Shown: positions 1-8,034 of the stretch, in pieces
Layout of the letters: each line of letters begins with the position of its first letter
Numbering within the stretch: position 1 is the first letter of the stretch
Assembly: GCF_028583725.1 (NCBI RefSeq)
Contig: NZ_CP110680.1
Location: forward strand, 682,001 to 746,000
DNA from: Cellulomonas fimi
Lineage (GTDB): Bacteria > Actinomycetota > Actinomycetes > Actinomycetales > Cellulomonadaceae
Reading direction: 5' to 3'
Length of the DNA: 64,000 nt
Notes under the pieces: generated by a model
What the model was told of the DNA's origin: nothing
Databases searched by the model: none
Seen by the model: only the letters and a program-made list of their open reading frames with translations
Program-made: the position numbers and the translations under genes

Positions 1-330
1 GTCGATGTGGAGCGCGGCGAGCCCGGCGGCCTCGGTCTCGAGCAGGCGGCGGACGGCGTGGAACTCGGCGTCGTGCTGGAGGTCGGCGACGAACGAGACG
101 GGCGCGAGCAGGCGCGCGGGGTCGAGCGTCGTGACGTAGGTGCCGTCGCCGTGGCGGGAGTCGAGGATCCCGAGGGTGCCGAGGGCGCGGACGCCTTCGC
201 GCAGGGAGCCGCGGGAGACGCCGAGCGTGCCGGCGAGCTCCTTCTCCGCCGGCAGGCGGTCACCCGGCCCGAGCAGGCCGTCCAGGATCATCTGCTTGAT
301 GCCGTCGACGACATCCTCGGATCGGGACAC
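1..330 (-). CDS. GntR/FadR-type transcriptional regulator (partial, 3' end beyond window)
   Basis: Only the first 110 residues are in the window; the C-terminal ligand-binding part lies beyond position 1. Residues about 5-70 form a winged helix-turn-helix of the GntR class, with PAEKELAGTLGVSRGSL as the helix-turn-helix and HGDGTYVT as the wing. What follows (FHAVRRLLETEAAGLAAL) looks like the first helix of an FCD effector domain, which points to the FadR subfamily. GTG at 330 is chosen because the recognisable domain starts a few residues later and no ATG lies upstream in frame. It sits 43 bp downstream of the amidohydrolase on the same strand and could control it. The ligand is unknown. 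Confidence 0.85.
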   Translation of the reverse strand, partial: MSRSEDVVDGIKQMILDGLLGPGDRLPAEKELAGTLGVSRGSLREGVRALGTLGILDSRHGDGTYVTTLDPARLLAPVSFVADLQHDAEFHAVRRLLETEAAGLAALHID

Positions 331-373
331 GTCTGCAGTATTCCGTGTGGCGCGCCGTCGCGGGCGTGGTCGG

Positions 374-1243
374 TCAGAGGTCGTCGAGCGGGAGCCCGTA
401 GACGCGGTTGGCCGTCCCGCCGAGGACCAGGGCGCGCGCGTCGTCGGGGAGCTGGTCGACGGTGCTGCGCAGCCCGTGCCACACGCGGCCGTAGGAGTCG
501 CCGTCGACGAGCGCGTACGGCCAGTGGGAACCGAGCATGAGCCGGTCGGGTCCGAACAGCTCGAGCGCGCGGTCGACGGCCGGCTGCAGGTGCTCGGGTG
601 TCCAGCCGGGCCCGGCGGCGGCGCCGAGCCCGGAGAGCTTGGCGACGACGTTGGGGAGCTGGGCGACGGCGCCGATCATGGCGGACCAGTGCGTCCACGC
701 GTCGCGCTCGCCGTGCCGCAGGGCCGCGAGCGGGGGTGCGCCGAGGTGCTGCACGACGAACGTGAGCTTGGGGTGGGCCTCGGCGAGCGTCGCGACCTGG
801 CCGAGCAGGGTCGGCGTGTGCGCGGGCACGTCGAGGGTGAGGCGTCGTTCGGCGAGGAGGTCGAGCGACTCGTCGACCGCGGGCTGGAGCAGCCACTGCG
901 GGTCGGGCTCCTCGTGGACGCGGTGTCCGACGCCGACGACGGGCTCCATGCGCCAGGCGTCGAGCTGGGCGGCCGCGTCCTCGGGCTGGGTCAGCGGCAC
1001 CCAGGCGACGACGCCGGCGACGCGGGGGCACGAGAGGGCCTGGAAGAGCATGAGCTCGGAGTCCGCCCGGTTGTCCGCCGCCTGGACGAGGACGACCTTG
1101 CCGACGCCTTCGTCGACGAGGTCGGGTTCGACGTCCGGGACCCGGAAGGGGCGCTCGACGACGGCGACGTCCCCGGTCATCCAGGGGTAGTGGACGGCGT
1201 CGGGGTTCCACACCTGGAGATGAGCATCCACGACATCGTGCAT
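374..1243 (-). CDS. Amidohydrolase, COG3618 (lactonase-like) family
   Basis: A 289-residue TIM-barrel amidohydrolase resembling L-fucono-/L-rhamnono-lactonases and 2-pyrone-4,6-dicarboxylate lactonases. The family N-terminus normally carries a His-x-His pair; here it reads VDAHLQVWNP, so the second His is Gln10. The barrel residues FVVQHLGAPP and the C-terminal GSHWPYAL are recognisable, but the usual Asp of GSDWP is His240. The substrate cannot be assigned. ATG 1243 is chosen because the barrel starts at once and TAGCGT lies 7 nt upstream, the arrangement of a leaderless transcript. In-frame ATGs at 1289 and 1301, each preceded by a GAGG-type ribosome site, would add 15 or 19 residues. The neighbouring regulator and gamma-glutamyltransferase suggest a small catabolic unit, but this is weak. 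Confidence 0.8.
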   Translation of the reverse strand: MHDVVDAHLQVWNPDAVHYPWMTGDVAVVERPFRVPDVEPDLVDEGVGKVVLVQAADNRADSELMLFQALSCPRVAGVVAWVPLTQPEDAAAQLDAWRMEPVVGVGHRVHEEPDPQWLLQPAVDESLDLLAERRLTLDVPAHTPTLLGQVATLAEAHPKLTFVVQHLGAPPLAALRHGERDAWTHWSAMIGAVAQLPNVVAKLSGLGAAAGPGWTPEHLQPAVDRALELFGPDRLMLGSHWPYALVDGDSYGRVWHGLRSTVDQLPDDARALVLGGTANRVYGLPLDDL

Positions 1244-1431
1244 GGCTCGGACGCTAGCAGTGGTCGGACCTCTTGCCTCCGTACGCATGAAGATCCTCAT
1301 GGAACCCTCATGAACCTGCCGTACTGCCCGGTAGACATCGGACGACTTCCGCAGCGGGCGCACAGTCGCCGCACAGACACGCGTCCGGCGCCCGGGAGAC
1401 GTCGGACCTCCGGCGGCCCCGACGCGAGCGG

Positions 1432-3237
1432 TCAGCGGCCGACCGCGTACCCCTGCATGCCCCGCGGGTTGGCCGCGGCGACGAGGAACCCGTCGGCCCG
1501 CACGCCCGCGGCGCTGATCCGGCCGAGCGCCCACGGTCCGGCGTCCTGCACGGCGTGCCCGCGGTCGGTGAGCGCGGCGAGCACCTCGGCGCCCAGCCGC
1601 GACTCCGCGACGAGCCCGCGCGGGACGTGGGTGCGGGGGTAGAACGACTCGGGGACGTGCGACGAGTGCCACGACGGCTCGTCGATCGCGGCCTGCAGGT
1701 CGAGCCCGCCGAGCAGGTGGCGCAGCAGGAACGGCACGGTCCACTGGTCCTGCTGGTCCCCGCCGGGCGTCCCGAACGCGAAGCCGCGCCCGTCGTCGTC
1801 GAGCACCAGACCCGGGCTGAGCGTGGTGCGCGGCCGGCGGCCCGGTCCGAGCGAGCCGGGCAGCCCCGGCGCGAGCCAGAACATCTGCGCGCGGGTCGGC
1901 AGCGGGAAGCCGAGCCCGGGCACGACCGGGCTCGACTGCAGCCAGCCGCCCGACGGGGTCGCGGACACGCGGTTGCCCCAGCGGTCGACGACGTCGACGT
2001 GACAGGTGTCGCCCCGGGTCGCGCCGGTGGTCGACACGGTCGGCTCCCCGACGCCCGCGACCGCGGCGGGCCGCTCGACGCGGCGCAGCACGGGGGACAG
2101 CACGGCGTCGCGGCCGTCGGGCCGCCCCGGCCGCAGCCCGTCGGCGGCCTCGGCCCCGACGAGCCGCACGCGGTCCGCCGCGTACGCGGGCGACAGGAGC
2201 GCCGCGAGCGGCACGTCGGGGGTGTCGCCGTACCAGGCCTCCCGGTCGGCGAACGCGAGCTTCGCGACCTCGACGACGGTGTGCACGAGCTCGGTGACCG
2301 CGCCCGACGGCCGCGTGTCGCCGACGGTGGCCCGCACGAGCGGCGCGACGTCGAGCGCGTCGAGCATCGCGAGCTGCTGGAGCAGGACGGGACCCTGCCC
2401 CCACGCGGCGGTCTTGTGGACCGTCCGCCCGGCGAAGCGCAGCGTCGTGGTCGGCTCCTCCGTCGGGCGCCAGGCCGCGAGGTCCGACGCGGTGAGGAAG
2501 CCGGTGTGCGCGCGGCCCGACGAGTCGTGCACGGGTGTCCCGGTGACGAACGCGTCGACGGCCTCGGCGACGAACCCCTCGTAGAACGCGCGGCGGGCGG
2601 CCTCGATCTGCGCCTCCCGGTCGGCCCCGGCGGCCCGCGCCTCCGCGAGGATCCGGTCGAACGTGTCGGCGAGCGCGACGTTGCGGAAGCGCGCGCCCCC
2701 CTCGGGCACGGCGCCGCCCGGCAGGTACACCGCGGCCGACGTCGGCCAGTGCTCGGCGAACAGGTCACGGACCGTCGCGACGGTCCGCGCGGCCGTCGGC
2801 AGCAGCGGGAACCCGTCGCGCGCGTACGCCGCCGCGGGCGCGAGCACGTCCTCGAGCGTCATCGTCCCGTAGCGCGCGAGCAGGTCGAGCCATGCGCCGA
2901 ACGCCCCGGGGACGACAGCCGCGAGGTGCCCGGTCCCGGGCACGAGGTCGAGCCCTAGGTCGCGGTACGCGTCGATCGTCGCGCCGGCGGGGGCGGTGCC
3001 CTGACCGCACACGACGAAGGTGTGCCCGTCGGACGCGCGGTGGCCGATGATCGGCGCGTCGCCGCCCGGCCCGCACAGGTGCGGCTCGACGACGCTGACG
3101 ACGAACCCGGCGGCGACGGCCGCGTCGAACGCGTTCCCGCCGGCCTCCAGGACCCGCATCCCGACGCCGCTGGCGAGCCAGTGCGTCGAGGCGACCATGC
3201 CGAAGGTGCCGGTGAGCTCGGGGCGCGTCGTGAACAT
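1432..3237 (-). CDS. ggt: Gamma-glutamyltransferase family protein
   Basis: A 601-residue N-terminal-nucleophile hydrolase of the gamma-glutamyltransferase family (cleavage or transfer of gamma-glutamyl groups, or cephalosporin-acylase-type activity). The N-terminal half has VASTHWLASGVGMRVLEAGG and GGNAFDAAVAAGF. Autoprocessing is expected before Thr411 in GDTCHVDVVDRWGN, the match to the family's T-H-x-S-V-V-D-x-x-G-N. FGTPGGDQQDQW matches the oxyanion and substrate loop. No signal peptide is seen, so it is probably cytoplasmic, unlike classical secreted GGT. ATG 3237 is chosen over GTG 3255 because GGAGAGG lies 8 nt upstream of the ATG and inside the longer version. The substrate cannot be read from the sequence. 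Confidence 0.88.
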   Translation of the reverse strand: MFTTRPELTGTFGMVASTHWLASGVGMRVLEAGGNAFDAAVAAGFVVSVVEPHLCGPGGDAPIIGHRASDGHTFVVCGQGTAPAGATIDAYRDLGLDLVPGTGHLAAVVPGAFGAWLDLLARYGTMTLEDVLAPAAAYARDGFPLLPTAARTVATVRDLFAEHWPTSAAVYLPGGAVPEGGARFRNVALADTFDRILAEARAAGADREAQIEAARRAFYEGFVAEAVDAFVTGTPVHDSSGRAHTGFLTASDLAAWRPTEEPTTTLRFAGRTVHKTAAWGQGPVLLQQLAMLDALDVAPLVRATVGDTRPSGAVTELVHTVVEVAKLAFADREAWYGDTPDVPLAALLSPAYAADRVRLVGAEAADGLRPGRPDGRDAVLSPVLRRVERPAAVAGVGEPTVSTTGATRGDTCHVDVVDRWGNRVSATPSGGWLQSSPVVPGLGFPLPTRAQMFWLAPGLPGSLGPGRRPRTTLSPGLVLDDDGRGFAFGTPGGDQQDQWTVPFLLRHLLGGLDLQAAIDEPSWHSSHVPESFYPRTHVPRGLVAESRLGAEVLAALTDRGHAVQDAGPWALGRISAAGVRADGFLVAAANPRGMQGYAVGR

Positions 3238-3475
3238 CGACCGATCCTCTCCCACGCGGGGGTGCCGGGCACGCGGCGCGGCGGGGGACCGGATCTCGGG
3301 CCGCGCGTCGGCCTCGACCTCGACCCGGCGTCTCCCCGCGTGCGCGCCCGCGTCGCCCCGGGCGGCGTCGTCGCCCGACCGGCGGGGTGAACCGTCACCG
3401 AGCCCGCGGGGAACGGTCCGTGAACTTCCGGCGACGTGTCCGTTCTGCCCGCTGACCTGCGAGAATGATGCCCGG

Positions 3476-4510
3476 GTGGACGACGACCTGACGCTTCTCG
3501 CCGACCGGCTCCAGCACGCCCTGGGCGACTACCGGACCACCGCCGCCGCGACCGTGAAGGAGCTCGCGCGCGCCGTCGACGTGGTCGAGGCCGACATGCC
3601 GGTCTCGCGACTCGAGGTGCTGTTCCGCTCGCCGCACGTCACGACCGTCGCGGTCCGCGACCCCGTCGAGCCCGGCCGCATCGGACTCGTCACGAGGACC
3701 CGGTTCACCGCCGCGATGACCGGTCGCCTCGGCTACGGACGCGCCGTGCACGCGCGGCGCGAGACCGGCGAGATCGCCGACTGGGCGCCGCTCGTCGCAC
3801 CGCCGTCCGCGCCCGTCTCCGAGGTGGCCGTCCGGGCGATGGAGCGGCACGACGAGCGGAGGTACGACGACGTCGTCGTCGCCGGGGACGTGTGGGCGGT
3901 CGCGAGCACGTCGGACCTCGTGCACGCGCTGTCGACGCTGCTCGCCGTCCGGTCCCTGCACGACTCGCTCACGGGCCTCGAGCACCGCGCGATGCTCCAG
4001 CACCGGCTCGCGCAGCGGTGCGCGGACCTGCACGGGACCGCGGCACGTGTCGTCCTCGTGCTGCTCGACGTCCGGGGCTTCCGGAACCTCAACGCGACGC
4101 GCGGGCACGCGTTCGCGGACGTCGTGCTCGCCGCGCTCGGGGCCCGCCTGCGGGGGATCGCGCCCGTCCGGTCCGACGCCGCCCGCACCGGCGGTGACGA
4201 GCTCGCGCTCGCGGCGACGCTGCACGCGCGTGACGAGGAGCACGCCGCGCAGGTCGCCGAGGGTCTGCGGCAGCAGCTCGTCGAGCGGCTCGCGGTGCCG
4301 GCGTCGGGGATCGCACCCGCGGACTGGCCGTCCCTGCACGCGGTCGTCGTGTGGTCGGAGCCCGGTGGCGGTACACCGGACGAGCTGCTGCGGCTCGCGC
4401 TGCGCCGGCTCGGCGAGGCCAAGGACCGCTGGCGTCTGCGGGCGTCGGGCCTGCCGGAGGTCCGCTCGCTGCTCGGCGGCGACGAGCTCGTCGAGGTCGT
4501 CGACCTCTGA
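3476..4510 (+). CDS. CBS-like plus GGDEF domain protein (putative or degenerate diguanylate cyclase)
   Basis: A 344-residue cytoplasmic protein. Residues about 35-155 look like a CBS pair or similar sensor (VSRLEVLF, GRIGLVTRTRF, VVVAGDVWAVAS). Residues about 160-335 are a GGDEF domain: it starts with HDSLTGLEHRAML, has metal-site Asp in LLDVRGF, a GH turn (NATRGHAF), and ends in TGGDELAL where the family signature is GGDEF or GGEEF. GGDEL is unusual, so cyclase activity is uncertain. I see no EAL or HD-GYP domain. GTG 3476 is the first start after the upstream non-coding stretch; AATGAT lies 6 nt before it, as in a leaderless gene. It converges on trmL with 12 bp between stops. Confidence 0.75.
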   Translation: MDDDLTLLADRLQHALGDYRTTAAATVKELARAVDVVEADMPVSRLEVLFRSPHVTTVAVRDPVEPGRIGLVTRTRFTAAMTGRLGYGRAVHARRETGEIADWAPLVAPPSAPVSEVAVRAMERHDERRYDDVVVAGDVWAVASTSDLVHALSTLLAVRSLHDSLTGLEHRAMLQHRLAQRCADLHGTAARVVLVLLDVRGFRNLNATRGHAFADVVLAALGARLRGIAPVRSDAARTGGDELALAATLHARDEEHAAQVAEGLRQQLVERLAVPASGIAPADWPSLHAVVVWSEPGGGTPDELLRLALRRLGEAKDRWRLRASGLPEVRSLLGGDELVEVVDL

Positions 4511-4522
4511 CGTCGTCGTCCC

Positions 4523-4987
4523 TCAGGCGCCGCCCGGGAAGCCGAGCTGTCGCCACGCCTCGTACGTGGCGACGGCGGCGGCGTTCGAGAGGTTCATCGA
4601 GCGGCGGCCGGGCAGCATCGGGATCCGCAGCTGCGTGTCGACGCGGGGGTGCGCGAGCACGTCGGCGGGCAGCCCGGTCGGCTCGGGACCGAAGAGGAGC
4701 GCGTCGCCGTCGCGGTAGACGACGTCGGCGAAGGACGTCGTGGCCTGCGTCGTGAAGGCCAGCACGCGCGCGTCGGGCAGGGCGTCGAGCAGCGCGTCGA
4801 GGGACGCGTGGACGACGACGTGCGCGAGGTCGTGGTAGTCGAGCCCGGCCCGCTTGAGCCGCGCCTCGGACAGGTCGAACCCGAGGGGCTCGACGAGGTG
4901 CAGCGTCGCGCCCGTGCCCGCCGCCATGCGGATCGCGTTGCCGGTGTTCCCGGGGATGCGGGGCTCGAAGAACACGACGTGCAGCAC
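4523..4987 (-). CDS. trmL: tRNA (cytidine/uridine-34 2'-O)-methyltransferase TrmL
   Basis: A 154-residue SPOUT methyltransferase, full length for TrmL, which methylates the wobble-base ribose of tRNA-Leu using S-adenosylmethionine. It starts with the family pattern HVVFFEPRIPGNTGNAIR, has LLFGPEPTGLP as knot motif 2 and IPMLPGRRSMNLSNAAAV as motif 3. GTG 4987 is the start: TAGGAT lies 6 nt before it, the leaderless arrangement, and the protein begins exactly at the family's first strand. It is divergent from the aldo/keto reductase gene with about 100 bp between starts. Confidence 0.95.
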   Translation of the reverse strand: MLHVVFFEPRIPGNTGNAIRMAAGTGATLHLVEPLGFDLSEARLKRAGLDYHDLAHVVVHASLDALLDALPDARVLAFTTQATTSFADVVYRDGDALLFGPEPTGLPADVLAHPRVDTQLRIPMLPGRRSMNLSNAAAVATYEAWRQLGFPGGA

Positions 4988-4993
4988 GCGCCG

Positions 4994-4999
4994 ATCCTA
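4994..4999 (-). promoter_or_regulatory. Leaderless -10 hexamer of trmL
   Basis: TAGGAT on the minus strand with 6 nt to the GTG start of trmL, so transcription would begin at or next to the start codon. No good -35 is visible. Confidence 0.5.
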
Positions 5000-5090
5000 G
5001 GCGGCACCCGGATCGGATCGATTCGGCCGACCGGCGCCGCGCGGGCTAGCGTGGCGACGCACGCTCCCACCGCCGAGAGGACGCCCCGCG

Positions 5091-6128
5091 ATGCCCACCG
5101 AGCCCGTCTACCGCGCCGCGGACGAGCGGTACGACGCCATGACCTACCGTCGCTCCGGGCACAGCGGCCTCGACCTGCCCGCGCTGTCGCTCGGCCTGTG
5201 GCACAACTTCGGCGACACGACGCCGCTCGAGACGCAGCGGGCCGTCCTGCGCCGCGCGTTCGACCTGGGCATCACGCACTTCGACCTCGCCAACAACTAC
5301 GGCCCGCCGTACGGCTCGGCGGAGGCGAACTTCGGCCGCATCCTGCAGCGCGACCTCAAGCCGTACCGCGACGAGCTCGTCATCTCGTCCAAGGCCGGCT
5401 ACGACATGTGGCCCGGACCGTACGGCGACGGCGGGTCGCGCAAGTACCTGCTCGCGTCGCTCGACCAGTCGCTCGCGCGCATCGGGGTCGACTACGTCGA
5501 CGTCTTCTACTCGCACCGCCCCGACCCGAGCGTCCCGATCGAGGAGACGATGGGTGCGCTGCACACCGCGGTCACCAGCGGCAGGGCGCTGTACGCGGGC
5601 ATCTCGAACTACTCGCCCTCGCAGACGCGCACCGCGCAGCGCGTGCTCGCGGACCTCGGCACGCCGCTGCTCATCCACCAGCCGTCGTACTCGATGTTCA
5701 ACCGGCACGTCGAGAACGTCGCCGAGGGGGAGTCGGAGTCGCTGCTCGACGTCGTCGGGGACCTCGGCATCGGCACGATCGTGTTCTCGCCGCTCGCGCA
5801 GGGCCTGCTCACCGGCCGCTACCTGTCGGGCGACGTGCCGTCCGACTCGCGCGCGGCCGTCGGACACTTCCTCAAGCCGTCGGCGCTGTCCGAGACGTAC
5901 CTGGCCCGGGCCCGGGCGCTGAACGAGATCGCCGCCGGTCGCGGGCAGTCCCTCGCGCAGCTCGCGCTCACGTGGGTCCTGCGCGACTCCCGGATCACGT
6001 CCGCGCTGGTCGGGGCGTCATCGGTCGCGCAGCTCGAGGACAACGTCGCCGCGCTGTCCGCGCCGCCGCTGACCGACGACGAGATCGCCGCGATCGAGCC
6101 CCACGCGGTCGACGGCACCGGCCGGTGA
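5091..6128 (+). CDS. yghZ: Aldo/keto reductase, L-glyceraldehyde 3-phosphate reductase (YghZ/AKR14) type
   Basis: A 345-residue NADPH-dependent aldo/keto reductase. The catalytic tetrad is visible: Asp65 and Tyr70 in FDLANNYG, Lys in VISSKAGYDMW, and His in VFYSHRPDP. LANNYGPPYGSAE followed by KAGYDMWPGPYG is typical of the YghZ group, which reduces L-glyceraldehyde 3-phosphate and other toxic aldehydes. The C-terminal NADP-binding part has GASSVAQLEDN. ATG 5091 is preceded by a GAGAGGA ribosome site. TAGCGT at 5049-5054 could be its -10. Its stop overlaps the next start (GTGA), so the alpha/beta hydrolase is translationally coupled. Confidence 0.92.
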   Translation: MPTEPVYRAADERYDAMTYRRSGHSGLDLPALSLGLWHNFGDTTPLETQRAVLRRAFDLGITHFDLANNYGPPYGSAEANFGRILQRDLKPYRDELVISSKAGYDMWPGPYGDGGSRKYLLASLDQSLARIGVDYVDVFYSHRPDPSVPIEETMGALHTAVTSGRALYAGISNYSPSQTRTAQRVLADLGTPLLIHQPSYSMFNRHVENVAEGESESLLDVVGDLGIGTIVFSPLAQGLLTGRYLSGDVPSDSRAAVGHFLKPSALSETYLARARALNEIAAGRGQSLAQLALTWVLRDSRITSALVGASSVAQLEDNVAALSAPPLTDDEIAAIEPHAVDGTGR

Positions 6129-6868
6129 GCGCGCCGCTCGTCCTGCTGCACGGGCTGTCCGACTCGGGCGACTGCTGGCCCGGGGTCGTGGCGCACGTGC
6201 ACGACCGGCGGGTGCTGACGCCGACCGCGCTCGGGCACGGCGGCCGGCCGCTGCCCGACGTGTTCGCGGTCAGCGCCCTGGGCGCGGACGTGGTCGCGAC
6301 GCTGCGGGCCGATCCCGGCACCGAGCGCGTCGTCGTCGTCGGGCACTCGATGGGCGGGCTCGTGGCGCAGGAGGTCGCGCTGACCGCGCCCGAGCTCGTC
6401 GCGGCCGTCGTGCTCGTCGATCCGGCCTGGACCGCCGGCGACGTCCCGCCGCCCTGGCTCGCCGACGCCGTCGCCGCGCGGGACACCCCCGTCGAGGAGC
6501 TCGTCGCGCAGTCACGGCGCGACGACCCGACGTGGCCCGAGGACGAGCGCGCCCCCTGGGCCGCGGCCCGCGCCGGCCTGCACCCGCGGCTGGCCGCGGT
6601 CCCGCACCGGTGGGCCGAGCGGGACTGGCCGGCCGCGGTCGGCGAGATCACGGCGTCGGGCATCCCCGTCACGCTCGTCACGGGCGACCCGGACCGCACG
6701 ATCGTCGGCCCGCCCCTCGTGGCGCGTGCTCTCGCCGCCGTGACGGACGCCGGCCCCGACGCAGCGCGCCTGACGGTCGTCAACCTCCCCGGCACCGGCC
6801 ACAGCGTCCACCGCGACGCCCGCCCGGCGTTCCTCCGCACCCTCGACACGGTCCTCACCACGACCTGA
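6125..6868 (+). CDS. Alpha/beta hydrolase
   Basis: A 247-residue alpha/beta-fold hydrolase. The oxyanion HG motif (LVLLHGLSDSG), nucleophile elbow GHSMGG with Ser75, and late catalytic His in GTGHSVHRD are in the right order; the acid is probably an Asp in VTGDPDRT. A short lid segment (about 115-165) separates the halves. No signal peptide. GTG 6125 overlaps the preceding stop by four bases, so the two genes form an operon. The substrate is unknown; coupling to an aldehyde reductase suggests a shared detoxification or ester-metabolism role, but nothing specific shows it. Confidence 0.88.
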   Translation: MSAPLVLLHGLSDSGDCWPGVVAHVHDRRVLTPTALGHGGRPLPDVFAVSALGADVVATLRADPGTERVVVVGHSMGGLVAQEVALTAPELVAAVVLVDPAWTAGDVPPPWLADAVAARDTPVEELVAQSRRDDPTWPEDERAPWAAARAGLHPRLAAVPHRWAERDWPAAVGEITASGIPVTLVTGDPDRTIVGPPLVARALAAVTDAGPDAARLTVVNLPGTGHSVHRDARPAFLRTLDTVLTTT

Positions 6869-6905
6869 CCGTGCCACCCGCCGCCGCCCCCCGGGGGTTC
6901 CCGCG

Positions 6906-6970
6906 GCCGTCGAACGCAACATGACGCCCGCGGAACACCCGGCAGACGCGCCTGGTGTTGCGTTCGGCGG
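6906..6970. terminator. Long hairpin between convergent genes
   Basis: Left arm 6907-6921 contains CGAACGCAACA and right arm 6956-6970 contains TGTTGCGTTCG: 15 paired bases with one T-G wobble around a 34-nt apical loop. It lies between the alpha/beta hydrolase and the convergent esterase, so it may serve as a two-way terminator. There is no T-run and the loop is large, so a repeat element is also possible. Confidence 0.45.
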
Positions 6971-6990
6971 CGTGGGCCACGGGTTGAGCG

Positions 6991-7971
6991 TCAGAGGTGG
7001 GTCGCGAACCAGGTCAGGACGCGGCGGTGGTGGACGGCGTCGCCGTTCTCGTGGTGGTTGAACGGGTAGACGGCGATGTCGCGCGGCACGGACGGGTCGC
7101 CGTCGGCCCAGGCGTTGAACGCGGCGAACGCGGTCGACGGCGGGCACACGGTGTCGCGCAGGCCGGTGGCGAAGAGGGCGGCGGCGCGGGCGCGACGGGC
7201 CAGGTGCACGCCGTCGAGGTACGACAGCGTGCGGAAGACGTCGTCCTCGGCTCCACGGTGCACGGCGAGGTAGCGCACGATCTCGGCGTACGGCTCGGTG
7301 TCGACGAGCCCGACGGCCCGCTGCATGTGGCAGAGGAACGGGGCGCTCGCGGCGACCGCGGCGAGGTCGGGCACGAGCCCGGCGACCGCGATCGCGATGC
7401 CGCCGCCCTGGCTGTTGCCGAGCGCGGCGACCCGCGACGCGTCGACGCCGGGCAGCGCGCGCACCGCGTCGACGGCCCGTGCGGCGTCGGTGTAGAGCCG
7501 CCGGTAGTAGGCCGTCCCGGGCGACCGGATGCCGCGGGTGACGAAGCCGGGCGCGGCCGGGTCGGAGCCGACGGGGTCGGGCGTCACGCCGCCGTTGCCG
7601 TGCTGCCCGCCCTGCCCCCGGCTGTCCATGAGCAGGTGCGCGTACCCGGCGTTCGCCCAGGTCAGGCGCTCGATCGGCTCGCCGCGCCCGCGCCCGTACC
7701 CGAGGAACTCCACCACCGCGGGCAGGTCCCCGTCGACGCCCGCGGGACGCGTGTACCAGGCACGGATCGGGTGCCCGCCGAAGCCCGCGAACGTCACGTC
7801 CCACGTGTCGACGAGCGTCAGCCCGGTGTCGACGCGCGTGGCGGTCACCGCGAGGTCGTGCGTGCGCGCCTCGGCGAGCGTCGCGGACCAGAACGCGTCC
7901 AGGTCGTCGGGCTCGGGGAGGTCGGGGCGGTACGTGCGCAGCTCGGCGAGCGGCAGGTCGAACAGGGCCAC
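6991..7971 (-). CDS. axe: Acetyl xylan esterase / cephalosporin-C deacetylase (CE7)
   Basis: A 326-residue carbohydrate esterase family 7 protein that removes acetyl groups from short xylo-oligosaccharides. The family features are present: RGQGG (in LLMDSRGQGGQ), the nucleophile elbow GNSQGG with Ser187, Asp273 in GLRDTVCPPS, and His307 in FNHHENG. No signal peptide, so it acts on imported oligosaccharides, as CE7 enzymes usually do. The gene follows the LacI gene by 63 bp on the same strand and is probably co-transcribed with it. It is divergent from the GH3-ABC-GH42-GH39 operon, which fits de-acetylation before the cytoplasmic glycosidases act. Confidence 0.93.
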   Translation of the reverse strand: MALFDLPLAELRTYRPDLPEPDDLDAFWSATLAEARTHDLAVTATRVDTGLTLVDTWDVTFAGFGGHPIRAWYTRPAGVDGDLPAVVEFLGYGRGRGEPIERLTWANAGYAHLLMDSRGQGGQHGNGGVTPDPVGSDPAAPGFVTRGIRSPGTAYYRRLYTDAARAVDAVRALPGVDASRVAALGNSQGGGIAIAVAGLVPDLAAVAASAPFLCHMQRAVGLVDTEPYAEIVRYLAVHRGAEDDVFRTLSYLDGVHLARRARAAALFATGLRDTVCPPSTAFAAFNAWADGDPSVPRDIAVYPFNHHENGDAVHHRRVLTWFATHL

Positions 7972-8034
7972 GGTGGTCCTCCGGGTCGGGTCGCGTCGTC
8001 GCGACGGGTCGTCGGGCCGGCGGGCCGCGCGGCG

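Noticed and set aside
1244..2404. Long frame that would extend the amidohydrolase upstream
   Set aside because: It overlaps the gamma-glutamyltransferase gene on the same strand in another frame and is Arg-rich without motifs; the catalytic barrel starts at 1243.
4649..6124. In-frame extension ahead of the alpha/beta hydrolase
   Set aside because: It crosses trmL and the aldo/keto reductase in the wrong frame; the GTGA overlap at 6125 gives a clear start.
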